A DNA stretch of 64,000 nucleotides from Christensenella sp. UBA1685 (GTDB taxonomy: Bacteria; Bacillota; Clostridia; Christensenellales; CAG-138): NCBI GenBank assembly GCA_002320595.1, contig DCKB01000031.1:1-64000 (forward strand). Direction: 5' to 3'. Position 1 is the first letter of the stretch. Every line of letters begins with the position of its first letter. The notes below the pieces were generated by a model. It was not told the DNA's origin. It saw nothing but the letters and a program-made list of their open reading frames with translations, and made no database searches. Shown here one piece after another: positions 1-7,727 of this stretch. Position numbers and translations under genes: made by a program.

Positions 1-230
1 CTATACGCCCCGTCACAATGGCAAAGTAGAGCGCAGCCACCGTGAGGATCCGCGTCGCTTCTACGACTCCCATCGTTTCTACTCGCTTGCCGACTTCGAT
101 GCTCAGCTCGCTGTGCATCGAAGAGCCTCCAATAACCGTCCTATGCGCCCTTTACAGTATTGCTCTCTCAACCTTTTCCTTCGTTGCTATACCGTCCAGC
201 TATACCGTCCAACATGTTTGACAAACCTAC
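1..230 (+). mobile_element. Right end of an insertion sequence (partial)
   Basis: This is the 3' end of an IS element whose body lies to the left of the window. It holds the C-terminal part of a DDE integrase-type transposase. Just after the original stop position comes TGTTTGACAAACCTACAA (about 213-232), which looks like the terminal inverted repeat. The left end is not in view, so neither family (IS481/IS3-like) nor target duplication can be confirmed. The right boundary is approximate. Confidence 0.6.
186..211 (+). repeat. 13-bp perfect tandem duplication
   Basis: GCTATACCGTCCA occurs twice head to tail (186-198 and 199-211) inside the transposase terminus. Being 13 bp long, it shifts the reading frame and removes the natural stop. 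Confidence 0.95.
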
Positions 231-260
231 AACCATTTAAAAGTTACATAGCAGCGGCAG

Positions 261-289
261 TTGCACAACTTTCATCCGTGCTGTACAAT
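261..289 (+). promoter_or_regulatory. Sigma-A promoter for the diguanylate cyclase gene
   Basis: TTGCAC (261-266), a 17-bp spacer and TACAAT (284-289). It would give a 5' leader of roughly 120 nt before the gene at 417. It lies just beyond the IS end. I saw no c-di-GMP riboswitch in the leader. Confidence 0.55.
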
Positions 290-416
290 ATAATTTAACG
301 CAACAAACATCCGGGCGTTTGCCAGGCAGGTCGCTTTAAACTGCTTTTCCGGCCTGTTTTGCTCGCCCATCAGCGGCTGCCTGTGCGTCAAATCGGATTT
401 CTCTGGGAGGTGCGCC

Positions 417-2381
417 ATGAAAAAAAGCGCTGCGGTGGGCAAGGTGCCGGCTCGAATGCTTGTGTTTATGCGCATCTTTCTTTCCATTTTCGCCTCCATC
501 TTCATCGTTGTATGCATTTTTCTCGGAATTTGCCTGATTTTCGAATTTCCTGCGTGCGTGGTGGAATTCATCAGGCTGCATGCATCCCTCGTCAATGTTC
601 TCTTTCTTGTTTTTGCTTTTTTAGCCATCATCGGCATCGGTTTTTATGATATGCTCATGCGGCGCAGCATGGCGGTCTCCAGCCGGGAACTGCGCGTTTT
701 GGCACACAGCCTCCCGGGCGGCATCTGTAAATGCGTCTCAGAGGGGAATTATGATTTCCTGTTTATCAGCGACGGTTTTTTGGATATGCTCGGCTATTGT
801 GCAGAGGAAATCAAAACCAACTTCCACAACAGCGCCCTTGCGCTGGTTCATTCTGCGGACAGGGAACGCATTGCAGCGCAGCTTGCCCGGGAATCCCATT
901 TTACCGAACCGTTTATGCTGGAATACCGCGTTGTTACAAAGGCCGGCAAAACGCTTTGGCTGCTGGACAAGATGTGTTTGATTTACGACGAAAGCGGGGC
1001 TCCGGTGCTTTACTCCATGCGCATCGATAACACGGCAAAAAAAGAGGCGGAAATGCAACTGCACGTCCGCAGCGAATGGTTCCGCATTGCGATGGAGCAT
1101 TCAAAATCTCATATTTTTGAATACAATGTAGTGACTCATTCTTTCGATTCGGTCATAAGCCCGCCGGATTCCATGCAGCCCCTGCTGCCGAAGCACATCG
1201 AATCCATGCCGGAAAACCTGATCGATTCGGGGTTCGTCGCCCCCGAAACGGCAGACGGTTTGTGTTCCGCCTTTCGTGCCGTCGCAGGAGGCGCAGCCTC
1301 CGCCGCCTGCTTGCTAAAAGTAAAAGACGCTGCCACGGGCGGATACGGCCTTTGGCTGAGCCTTGCGCTCACGACCGTTTTTGATGAATACGGTATGCCG
1401 GTGTGTGCAATCGGTACGCTTGAGGACATCACGGAAACCAAACGTGCGCAGGAGCGCTATGATGAAGAAAAACGCTATCATGACGCGATGCTTTCCACCA
1501 CGCTCGCTTCCATTTTGTTCGATGTGGAAACGGGCGTCGTGATTTCCGCCCGTGTGTCGGCCATTCTTTCAAACCTGGAGCTACCCGAAGGCTGCAATCT
1601 GGAAGAACGCCTGCCTGAGCTTGCCCGCAAAACCGTGTTTCTCAATGACCGCGCCGAATACATCCGCACGCTCAACCGCCGCAACCTGCGCGAATGCTAC
1701 AACGACGGGATGAGCTGCGTTACCTTGGAATACCGCACCGTGTTGAGCGACGGCTCCTTGGCTTGGCGGCAAATGACCGTCAACATGGTTAAGGACCCTC
1801 AGACCGATACCGTTACCGGCTTCGCTTACTTTACGGACATCGACACACGCAAACGTAAGGAAATCGACCTGTTGTATAAGGCGGAACACGATTCTCTGAC
1901 CGGCCTCTGGAACCGCCGGGCGCTTGAAACACGGTTGACCGCTTTCTTCAAAACCGCAGACGCCCACGCGAACCTGCACGCGTTTTATATCATTGACATG
2001 GATGATTTCAAAGCGGTCAACGACACGTGCGGCCACATCCGGGGCGATGAGGTTCTCTGCGCGATTGCCGCACAGCTCCGCTCCATCTTCCGCAAAACAG
2101 ACATCATCGCGCGCCTTGCAGGCGATGAATTCGTAGTGTTCATGAAAAATGCAGGCACCTCCGCGCGCATTGCCGACAAAGCGCGCGAAATTTGTACCCG
2201 CATCCAGAATATTGAACTTGGAAGTTCAACCCTTCCGCCGCCGCGCGCAAGCATCGGCATCGCCATTGCGCCGGATGCCGGCACAAGCTTTGAAGCGCTT
2301 TATGCCAAGGCGGACGAAGCGCACTATGTTGCAAAGCGCGGCGGCAAAAACCGCTATTCCATTTTTCAGGAGCCGCTTTAA
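417..2381 (+). CDS. Membrane-bound PAS-GGDEF diguanylate cyclase
   Basis: Probable synthase of cyclic di-GMP from two GTP at the inner face of the membrane. Residues 15-42 and about 58-78 are hydrophobic membrane segments. Three PAS-like regions follow (about 85-215, 220-335, 345-480), each ending in a D-I-T/D-x-x-x-K/R-type linker. The GGDEF domain starts at DSLTGLWNRRAL near 490. The signature reads AGDEF (568-572), a common active variant, and RKTD (559-562) sits exactly five residues upstream, so the inhibitory I-site RxxD is intact and product feedback is expected. There is no EAL or HD-GYP domain. The ATG at 417 follows a GGGAGG ribosome site. It is a single gene with its own promoter; the signal sensed by the PAS domains is unknown. 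Confidence 0.9.
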   Translation: MKKSAAVGKVPARMLVFMRIFLSIFASIFIVVCIFLGICLIFEFPACVVEFIRLHASLVNVLFLVFAFLAIIGIGFYDMLMRRSMAVSSRELRVLAHSLPGGICKCVSEGNYDFLFISDGFLDMLGYCAEEIKTNFHNSALALVHSADRERIAAQLARESHFTEPFMLEYRVVTKAGKTLWLLDKMCLIYDESGAPVLYSMRIDNTAKKEAEMQLHVRSEWFRIAMEHSKSHIFEYNVVTHSFDSVISPPDSMQPLLPKHIESMPENLIDSGFVAPETADGLCSAFRAVAGGAASAACLLKVKDAATGGYGLWLSLALTTVFDEYGMPVCAIGTLEDITETKRAQERYDEEKRYHDAMLSTTLASILFDVETGVVISARVSAILSNLELPEGCNLEERLPELARKTVFLNDRAEYIRTLNRRNLRECYNDGMSCVTLEYRTVLSDGSLAWRQMTVNMVKDPQTDTVTGFAYFTDIDTRKRKEIDLLYKAEHDSLTGLWNRRALETRLTAFFKTADAHANLHAFYIIDMDDFKAVNDTCGHIRGDEVLCAIAAQLRSIFRKTDIIARLAGDEFVVFMKNAGTSARIADKAREICTRIQNIELGSSTLPPPRASIGIAIAPDAGTSFEALYAKADEAHYVAKRGGKNRYSIFQEPL

Positions 2382-2392
2382 GCCTGCGCCCT

Positions 2393-3457
2393 TCAAACCA
2401 CCATGCCGTATTCGCCTGGGTTTCCGCTTTTAAAATAGCGGCTGAGGTTGTATGGCGCGTAGATGCCCGAATCGGTCACCACTCCGCTCACAAGCGCAGG
2501 CGGCGTAATATCGAACGCCGGATAATACCCCTTTACACCGTCGCACGCCGTCTTTACGCCCATTGCCTGCAGCACAAAATCCGGATCGCGCAGCTCAATG
2601 CGCACAGTGTCCACCGTTGGATGCCCATGGTCCGGCGCGCCCGTCACAAAATATGGAATCTCCATATATTTCGCCGCGATCGCAATCTGGAACGTGCCCA
2701 CCTTGTTTACCACATGCCCGTCTAGGCAGATCGCATCCGCCGCGCTCGTAAACACATCCACATGTTCCCGCTGCATCACATACGCGGGCATATTATCGGT
2801 AATCACCGTAACGTCAAAGCCCATTTCGTGCGCAACGGTCGCCGTGAGCCGCGCGCCCTGAAAATACGGCCGCGTTTCCGGGCAGAACAGCCGGAAGGAC
2901 TTGCCGCGCTCTGTTGCCACAGCAAGCATTTTCCCCACGATGGTTTCCCCGAAGCATTGCGTCATCACCGTGCCGCCCGCAGGGATCATATCAACGAGAT
3001 ATTCCGCCATCCGGCCGACCTTTGCATAACGCACATCATTGGCCGCAACGGCGTATTCCACAATCGCCGCACTTGTATCCTGCCCGGCCGCAAGCGCCTT
3101 TTTTGCCGCTGCAAGCGACCCTTCCGTTACAAGGCGCATGCGTGCGGCAGTGGTAGGCCGCGCATTCGCGATGACCCGGGCAGCCTGCTCAAGGTATGCC
3201 GTCTGCTGCGCTTCTGCAAGCGTCCTGCATTCATAGGCCGCAAGTGCCATTCCCATCGCAGCCGCCGTATACGGGCCGGCGCTTTGGGTGACCATGTCCG
3301 TCACCGCCTGTGCCACCTCCTCATGCCGCCGGCATGTCACAAATTCCACACGGCGCGGATAAACCCGGCGGTCAAGGATGCGCACCGCACCCTTTTCATA
3401 CCAGGCGATGTTCTCATATTGCAGCATGAATGCAAGCCCGCGATCCTGCCGTTCCAT
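2393..3457 (-). CDS. mtnA: MtnA-like sugar-1-phosphate isomerase (eIF-2B family)
   Basis: Member of the eIF-2B/MtnA family, whose best-known enzyme isomerises 5-methylthioribose-1-phosphate to 5-methylthioribulose-1-phosphate in methionine salvage. Length (354 aa) suits the family. Visible motifs are ETRPYFQGARLT, ITDNMPAYVM, the presumed catalytic Cys in VMTQCFGET, the Asp of SAADAICLDGH, and NKVGTFQIA. The Cys loop differs from the usual THCNTGALAT, so related substrates such as ribose-1,5-bisphosphate are possible. AGGAGGAA directly before the ATG at 3457 fixes the start, although the frame stays open further upstream. It begins 20 bp after punA, whose product makes pentose-1-phosphates, so the two probably work in sequence. 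Confidence 0.75.
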   Translation of the reverse strand: MERQDRGLAFMLQYENIAWYEKGAVRILDRRVYPRRVEFVTCRRHEEVAQAVTDMVTQSAGPYTAAAMGMALAAYECRTLAEAQQTAYLEQAARVIANARPTTAARMRLVTEGSLAAAKKALAAGQDTSAAIVEYAVAANDVRYAKVGRMAEYLVDMIPAGGTVMTQCFGETIVGKMLAVATERGKSFRLFCPETRPYFQGARLTATVAHEMGFDVTVITDNMPAYVMQREHVDVFTSAADAICLDGHVVNKVGTFQIAIAAKYMEIPYFVTGAPDHGHPTVDTVRIELRDPDFVLQAMGVKTACDGVKGYYPAFDITPPALVSGVVTDSGIYAPYNLSRYFKSGNPGEYGMVV

Positions 3458-3476
3458 TTTCTTCCTCCTGTGCCGA

Positions 3477-4298
3477 TTATATCTGCTCAATGATGTCCTT
3501 CACATATGCGCTGAACGGCGCCGCGATGCGCCCGGCTGTTTGCTCCACCTCTTCCTCTGTGAGCGGCTCCTTAAGCACGCCTGCCGCCATGTTTGTCATC
3601 ACGGAAAGCGCAAGCAGAGGCAGTCCGCAATGTGCGGCGGTAAGCGCTTCCGTGACGGTAGACATGCCCACCGCATCCGCACCGAGCACGCGCGCAGCGC
3701 GAATTTCAGCCGGGGTTTCAAACTGAGGTCCCGTGAAGAACATGTAGACGCCTTCATGCACGGTAAGGCTGCTTTGCGCTGCGCATGCGCGTGCGATTGC
3801 GCGCAACTCCGGCGTATAGGTTTTCGTCATATCAAAAAAGCGCGGCCCAAATTCCGAAAGGTTTGGCCCGCGCAGCGGGCTTGCCCCGGTGAGCTTGATG
3901 TGGTCGGAAAGGATCATCACATCGCCGGGGCTGTAACTTTCGTTGACAGCGCCTGCCGCATTGGTGAGAATGAGCGCGCGCACGCCAAGGAGTTTGAGCA
4001 CGCGCACAGGGAGGGCGAGCTGTTCGTAATCGTACCCTTCATAAAAATGAAACCGGCCGGACATGCAGACGACCCGTTTCCCCCGCACCGTGCCGAACAC
4101 CAGCTTGCCCGCATGGGATGCAACGGTGGTCACAAGGAAATTGGGAATGTCGGCATAATCGATTGAAACGGAAGCTTCAAGCTCCTGCGCAAACGGACCC
4201 AGGCAGGAGCCGAGCACAATTCCAATCTCCGGCACAAAGGGCGCGCGCGCCAAAACATAATCCGCCGCAGCACGATACTGCGCAAACGTATGTTGCAT
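3477..4298 (-). CDS. punA: Purine nucleoside phosphorylase (trimeric type)
   Basis: Cleaves purine nucleosides (perhaps also methylthioadenosine) with phosphate to free base and (methylthio)ribose-1-phosphate in the cytoplasm. The 273-aa length matches the trimeric PNP/MTAP family. Motifs in order are LGSCLG for phosphate binding, SHAGKLVFG, GRFHFYEGY, LTNAAGAVN, GPQFETPAEIRA with the base-contacting Glu, VGMSTVTEA, and SVMTNMAAG with the conserved Asn. It is followed after 20 bp by the mtnA-like gene. Its own promoter (4357-4386) lies just behind the pheA terminator, so it is probably expressed separately from the aromatic operon. Confidence 0.9.
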   Translation of the reverse strand: MQHTFAQYRAAADYVLARAPFVPEIGIVLGSCLGPFAQELEASVSIDYADIPNFLVTTVASHAGKLVFGTVRGKRVVCMSGRFHFYEGYDYEQLALPVRVLKLLGVRALILTNAAGAVNESYSPGDVMILSDHIKLTGASPLRGPNLSEFGPRFFDMTKTYTPELRAIARACAAQSSLTVHEGVYMFFTGPQFETPAEIRAARVLGADAVGMSTVTEALTAAHCGLPLLALSVMTNMAAGVLKEPLTEEEVEQTAGRIAAPFSAYVKDIIEQI

Positions 4299-4335
4299 AA
4301 CAGCCTTCTTTCATCGTTTTGTTTTCTTTCAGAAA

Positions 4336-4355
4336 CAGGCGGGACTCCCCGCCTG
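4336..4355 (-). terminator. Hairpin ending the aroF-tyrA-pheA transcript
   Basis: An 8-bp GC stem, CAGGCGGG with CCCGCCTG and a 4-nt loop, followed on the minus strand by TTTCTG. The T-run is short, so termination may be partial. The hairpin overlaps the predicted start point of the punA transcript. Confidence 0.55.
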
Positions 4356-4356
4356 C

Positions 4357-4386
4357 ATTGTATCATGCGCCGTTTTTGGCTGTCAA
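4357..4386 (-). promoter_or_regulatory. Promoter of punA-mtnA
   Basis: Minus strand TTGACA (4386-4381), an 18-bp spacer and TACAAT (4362-4357). This is close to consensus and sits between pheA and punA. Confidence 0.75.
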
Positions 4387-4397
4387 GAAAGCGCCGT

Positions 4398-5540
4398 TCA
4401 GACTACTTCCGCATAGTTTCCGAGGAACACGAACACATCCGGCTCAGCCATCAGCTCGGAAAGCATTTTGAGCACCGTATCGGACAGCACAGAGGCTTCC
4501 ATATCAAAATAAAAAATAAATTCAAAATCGCTTCCTGGAAGCGGGCGGCTTTCCAGTTTCGTTAGGTTCACGCCGAGCGCAGCAAATTTCGCAAGCACGG
4601 AATACAGCGCGCCGGGCCTGTCCCGTGCAGAAAGCATAAGGCTGATCTTGTTTGCGCCGGGGTAGATCTCAAGGTCCTTGCTGATGCAGATAAAGCGCGT
4701 ATAGTTATTGTCGTTGTTCTGAACCCGTTCCTCCAGCACATGCAGGCCGTAAAGCTGCGCGCAGTGAACGGAGGAGATCGCCGCAATGTCCTTTCTGTCG
4801 CTTTCCGCTACCATGCGCGCGGCTACCGCGGTGTTTTCGCAAATCGTGATCTTAATTTCGGGATGCGCTTTCAGGTAAGCGCTGCACTGGCCGATTGCCT
4901 GTTCGTGAGAAAACACCTCCTTCACATCCTGCAGGCGCACGCCGTGCTTTGCAAGAAGCGCATGGCGCACGCAAAGCTTGATGCTGCGCACGATGTAGAA
5001 CTTGTGGTTGCGCATCAGATCATACACCTGCGCAACGGAGCCATAGGAACTGTTTTCAATGGGCAGTATGCCGTATTTGCACATGCCGCTCTGCACTGCC
5101 TGAAACACACCGTCAAAATGCCGGAAATACATGATGCGCGGCATGGCGAACAGCTTATCGCATGCCTGCTGGGAATACGCGCCCTCCACGCCCTGGCAGG
5201 CGACGACCCCCTTCTGCGGGAACAGCGCGGGTGTGCGTTCCGCCGCTGCGCGAATCTCGTGCATGAATTCGCTTGTATCATCCAATAGCCAATGCTGGTA
5301 GGAACGGCTCACTTCAAACATGGTTTGATACAGCAGCTTCGCATAAAGCTCCATGCCGTCCCCAGCCCGTTCCATCACATGATCGAGCACCTCGCGCTCG
5401 CGGCTGGAATTGAGTATCGCAAGGCCGTTCTTTCGTTTTACGGCGGCAATTTCCCCGGAAGTTTTCATGCGTTGAACGAACAATTCGATGATTTTATCAT
5501 CGATCCCGTCAAATTTTGCCCGCAGTTCCTTCAGTTCCAT
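4398..5540 (-). CDS. pheA: Chorismate mutase-prephenate dehydratase (P-protein)
   Basis: Bifunctional enzyme of phenylalanine synthesis: chorismate to prephenate to phenylpyruvate. Residues 1-85 form an AroQ-type chorismate mutase helix bundle (MELKELRAKFDGIDDKIIEL, then VKRKNG and SRERE). Residues about 107-285 are the prephenate dehydratase domain with GVEGAYSQQA, LPIENSSYGSV, FSHEQAIGQC and the catalytic NNYTRF. Residues 295-375 are an ACT domain with DRPGALYSVL and LTKLESRP, the usual site for phenylalanine feedback. The 380-aa length is normal. It follows tyrA by 87 bp and closes the operon; both regulation by the upstream Tyr/Phe attenuator and allosteric inhibition are expected. Confidence 0.95.
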   Translation of the reverse strand: MELKELRAKFDGIDDKIIELFVQRMKTSGEIAAVKRKNGLAILNSSREREVLDHVMERAGDGMELYAKLLYQTMFEVSRSYQHWLLDDTSEFMHEIRAAAERTPALFPQKGVVACQGVEGAYSQQACDKLFAMPRIMYFRHFDGVFQAVQSGMCKYGILPIENSSYGSVAQVYDLMRNHKFYIVRSIKLCVRHALLAKHGVRLQDVKEVFSHEQAIGQCSAYLKAHPEIKITICENTAVAARMVAESDRKDIAAISSVHCAQLYGLHVLEERVQNNDNNYTRFICISKDLEIYPGANKISLMLSARDRPGALYSVLAKFAALGVNLTKLESRPLPGSDFEFIFYFDMEASVLSDTVLKMLSELMAEPDVFVFLGNYAEVV

Positions 5541-5627
5541 CGGTATATCTCTCCTTAAAAATAATTCCTCAAATTCAAGCCCGGCATGTTCCCCGCCGCG
5601 CTTTGTTTCACTGTATCTTTGCGCGGC

Positions 5628-6476
5628 TCACCGTTGTTTTTCCCGTTCATTGAGCAGTTCCTTGCGCACGCGTCCCCGGTGCAGCATCTCAAACAAGCCT
5701 TGGCGGTCGCCGCTGCGGATCGCATCCGAAAACGCCTGCAACCGTTCCACGAGCCCGTCGATCTCCATCGCAAGCGACTCGGCGTTGTTCAGGAAAAGCT
5801 CCGTCCACATGGGTTCGTACAACCGCGCCACACGCGTCATATCCTGAAAGCTGCCCGCAGAAAAGCCCACATGCGAAAGCGAGGCAGGGCTCTGCACATA
5901 CGCGCTTGAAACCACGTGTGCAAGCTGCGAAGTGTAAGCGATCATCCTGTCATGTTCGGCAGGCGTGCAGATGCACATCCGTCCGAAGCCGAGCTCGTAA
6001 AACAGGGCTTGTGCACGCGCAAGATCCTCCGCGGGCACATCCTCGCATGGAGTCAGGATCATGGAAGCGCCGCGGAAAAGCTCCGCATTGGATGCGTCAT
6101 ATCCAAATTTTTCCCGCCCGGCCATGGGATGCCCGCCGATAAAGCAGAATCCCTTCTCCTTCGCAATGGGCTCAAGCGCCGCGCAGACGCCGCCCTTTGT
6201 GCCGCAGCAATCCACCACAAGCGCGCCTTTGCAGATGTGGCCGGCCCGCTCGCTTACCGCGCGGATGGCCGTACCGGGATACAGAGCTACAAGCAACACA
6301 TCGCACGCGGCACATGCCGCGTCATCCAAAATGCCGTCAATTGCTCCATCCGCAAGCGCCTGTGTGAGCGCCTGCGCATTCGTATCGCTGCCGAACACCG
6401 CATGCGCAGTATAGGCCGAAAGCGCCTTTGCCAGAGAGCCGCCAATCAATCCAAGTCCGATTACGCCAATTTTCAT
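5628..6476 (-). CDS. tyrA: Prephenate dehydrogenase
   Basis: NAD(P)-dependent oxidative decarboxylation of prephenate to 4-hydroxyphenylpyruvate for tyrosine synthesis. The N-terminus MKIGVIGLGLIGGSLAKAL is a dinucleotide-binding Rossmann fold. GGHPMAGREKFGYD and TSQLAHVVSSAYV carry the substrate-site histidines, and FSAGSFQDMTRVA is the usual prephenate-binding Arg region. At 282 aa it is a stand-alone domain without ACT or mutase parts. The ATG at 6476 is preferred over one 21 bp upstream because GAGGGCGG precedes it. It overlaps the intergenic end of aroF closely, so the two are translationally near-coupled and share the attenuator. Confidence 0.93.
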   Translation of the reverse strand: MKIGVIGLGLIGGSLAKALSAYTAHAVFGSDTNAQALTQALADGAIDGILDDAACAACDVLLVALYPGTAIRAVSERAGHICKGALVVDCCGTKGGVCAALEPIAKEKGFCFIGGHPMAGREKFGYDASNAELFRGASMILTPCEDVPAEDLARAQALFYELGFGRMCICTPAEHDRMIAYTSQLAHVVSSAYVQSPASLSHVGFSAGSFQDMTRVARLYEPMWTELFLNNAESLAMEIDGLVERLQAFSDAIRSGDRQGLFEMLHRGRVRKELLNEREKQR

Positions 6477-6490
6477 TGTTCCGCCCTCTT

Positions 6491-7495
6491 TCAGCATGTC
6501 AGCGCACTGCGCACGCTGTTCACTTTGCGCGCAAGCGCCGCGAATTCAGCAGGCGTGATGGATTGCGGCCCCTCGCATAAGGCATGCTGCGGATCGTTGT
6601 GGACTTCCACCATCACGCCGTCCGCCCCCGCAGCTGCCGCCGCAAGCGCCATGGGGCATACAAGCCGCGCAATGCCCACCGCACGGCTCGGGTCCACGAT
6701 CACAGGCAGGTGTGAAAGTTCCTTCAAAGCAGGAACGGCAGAAAGATCCAGCGTGTTTTGCGTATAGGGTTCAAACGTACGGATGCCGCGTTCGCAAAGG
6801 ATCACATTCTCATTCCCGCCCGCCATAATATATTCCGCGCTCATCAAAAGCTCCTGCATGGTGTTTGCGGAGCCGCGCTTTAAGAGAATTGGCTTCCTGA
6901 GACGCCCCAATTCCCGCAGGAGTTCATAATTCTGCGAATTGCGTGCGCCGACCTGGATCACATCCACGTCGTCAAAATATTCCAATTGGGCAATATCCAT
7001 CAGCTCCGTGACGACGGGGAGGCCCGTTTCGCGCTTTGCCGCAAGCAGCAGGCGAATTCCTTCCTCTCGAAGGCCCTGGAATGCATACGGCGAAGTGCGC
7101 GGGCTGAATGCACCGCCGCGCAGCATCGTAGCGCCCGCCTGCTTGACTTCCCGGGCAATGGTGCAGATCTGTTCCTCCGTTTCGATTAAATACGGACCTG
7201 CGATGAGTTGAAACGTTCCGCCGCCAATCTGCGTGACGCCAAGGTCAATCCTGCTGTCATCGGGATGAAGCTTACGGTTTGCGTTTTTGAACGGTTCCTG
7301 AATGCGTTTGACGTCGTCCACGATGTCGAGCGCCCGGATGAGGTCGATGTCCACACAGGATGTATCTCCGATGAGGCCGAGCAGCATGCGCTCTTTTCCT
7401 TCGCTCACATGAACATCCAGCCCCATGCTGCAGAGCCATTCCACAAGGTTGGTAAGCTCATCCTTGCCCGGCTTCTTTTTCAGAAGTACGATCAT
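6491..7495 (-). CDS. aroF: DAHP synthase homologue (type I-beta), metal ligands altered
   Basis: By overall sequence this is 3-deoxy-7-phosphoheptulonate synthase, which joins PEP and erythrose-4-phosphate at the entry of the shikimate pathway. It has the N-terminal ferredoxin-like regulatory domain (1-70) and a TIM barrel with LRGGAF, VVTELMD, QVGARNSQN, LLKRG and ILCERGIRTFE. Key positions differ from the family as I know it: IAGPC reads IAGPY (Tyr102), KPRT reads SPRT (Ser131), DPSH reads DPSR (Arg271), and the last ligand Asp is Glu (Glu308); only Glu297 in VEVH is kept. These include three of the four metal ligands. It is the first gene of the aromatic operon and follows the attenuator. 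It may be a metal-independent enzyme, an altered activity, or a regulatory pseudoenzyme; the fold assignment is firm, the catalytic activity is not. Confidence 0.85.
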   Translation of the reverse strand: MIVLLKKKPGKDELTNLVEWLCSMGLDVHVSEGKERMLLGLIGDTSCVDIDLIRALDIVDDVKRIQEPFKNANRKLHPDDSRIDLGVTQIGGGTFQLIAGPYLIETEEQICTIAREVKQAGATMLRGGAFSPRTSPYAFQGLREEGIRLLLAAKRETGLPVVTELMDIAQLEYFDDVDVIQVGARNSQNYELLRELGRLRKPILLKRGSANTMQELLMSAEYIMAGGNENVILCERGIRTFEPYTQNTLDLSAVPALKELSHLPVIVDPSRAVGIARLVCPMALAAAAAGADGVMVEVHNDPQHALCEGPQSITPAEFAALARKVNSVRSALTC

Positions 7496-7526
7496 TTCGA
7501 TTTCCTCCGTTATGCTGAAACTTTAT

Positions 7527-7558
7527 AAAAAAGCTTCGCAGCGATTTCGCTGCGAAGC
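7527..7558 (-). terminator. Attenuator terminator before aroF
   Basis: A perfect 11-bp stem (arms 7548-7558 and 7533-7543, 4-nt loop) followed on the minus strand by six T (7532-7527). It lies between the leader peptide and aroF. Its 5' arm can alternatively pair with the end of the leader peptide sequence. Confidence 0.92.
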
Positions 7559-7621
7559 ACTTTACTTCTCAATGGATGGCCGCGCCATGCGCGGATGCGC
7601 GACCGTCTATCCAGCGAAACC
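7543..7621 (-). promoter_or_regulatory. Antiterminator pairing of the Tyr/Phe attenuator
   Basis: In the minus-strand RNA, GGUUUCGCUG (7621-7612, codons 26-29 of the leader peptide) is complementary to CAGCGAAAUC (7552-7543) in the 5' arm and loop of the terminator: ten pairs, one of them G-U. A ribosome stalled at the Tyr/Phe codons leaves the upstream strand free, so the antiterminator can form. A ribosome that reaches the leader stop covers it, so the terminator forms. Further hairpins lie at codons 14-23 and at 7580-7594. The pairing is seen; the mechanism is inferred from trp/phe-type attenuators. Confidence 0.8.
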
Positions 7622-7696
7622 ACAAGTATCCTCGCAGGTAAAAAAGCCCGCGAGGGTAAAGTAATAGTATTCGCTTGTGAACAGACGGTTGGTCAT
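7607..7696 (-). CDS. Tyr/Phe leader peptide of the aromatic operon
   Basis: A 29-residue reading frame with ATG at 7696 and stop TAG at 7607. It begins MTNRLFTSEYYYFTLAGFF, so residues 10-13 are three tyrosines and a phenylalanine, and residues 18-19 are two phenylalanines; eight of 29 residues are Tyr or Phe. GGGAG lies 7 nt upstream of the start, and a good promoter lies about 30 bp upstream. It is followed by a terminator hairpin and then aroF-tyrA-pheA, the genes for Tyr and Phe synthesis. The peptide itself probably has no function beyond ribosome stalling when charged tRNA-Tyr or tRNA-Phe is scarce. Confidence 0.88.
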   Translation of the reverse strand: MTNRLFTSEYYYFTLAGFFTCEDTCGFAG

Positions 7697-7727
7697 ATTC
7701 AAACTCCCGTTTCGTTCAATTAGTGGC

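Larger units (their letters stand above)
2..298 (+). pseudogene. IS transposase C-terminus, frameshifted at its end
   Basis: The frame is open from the window edge and reads TPRHNGKVERSHREDPRRFY followed by an NNRPMRPL segment. This is the typical end of the integrase core of clostridial IS481/IS3-type transposases, including the catalytic-region Glu in KVERSHRE. Such proteins normally end a few residues after a YTVQ-like sequence. Here a 13-bp tandem duplication (186-211) shifts the frame, so the protein continues about 30 unrelated residues to a stop at 298. Removing one copy gives CYTVQHV and a stop. The rest of the gene is outside the window, so I cannot tell whether the element is otherwise intact. 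Assignment as a transposase is firm; the family is inferred. Confidence 0.75.

Noticed and set aside
290..416. A c-di-GMP riboswitch in the leader of the diguanylate cyclase gene
   Set aside because: No GEMM-type core or tetraloop/receptor pattern could be found.
3457..3490. Upstream start at 3490 for the mtnA-like gene
   Set aside because: It would overlap the end of punA and lacks a ribosome site, whereas AGGAGGAA precedes the ATG at 3457.
7496..7727. A tyrosine/phenylalanine T-box in the aroF leader
   Set aside because: No T-box sequence (AGGGTGGNACCGCG-like) is present, while the leader peptide and attenuator explain the region.
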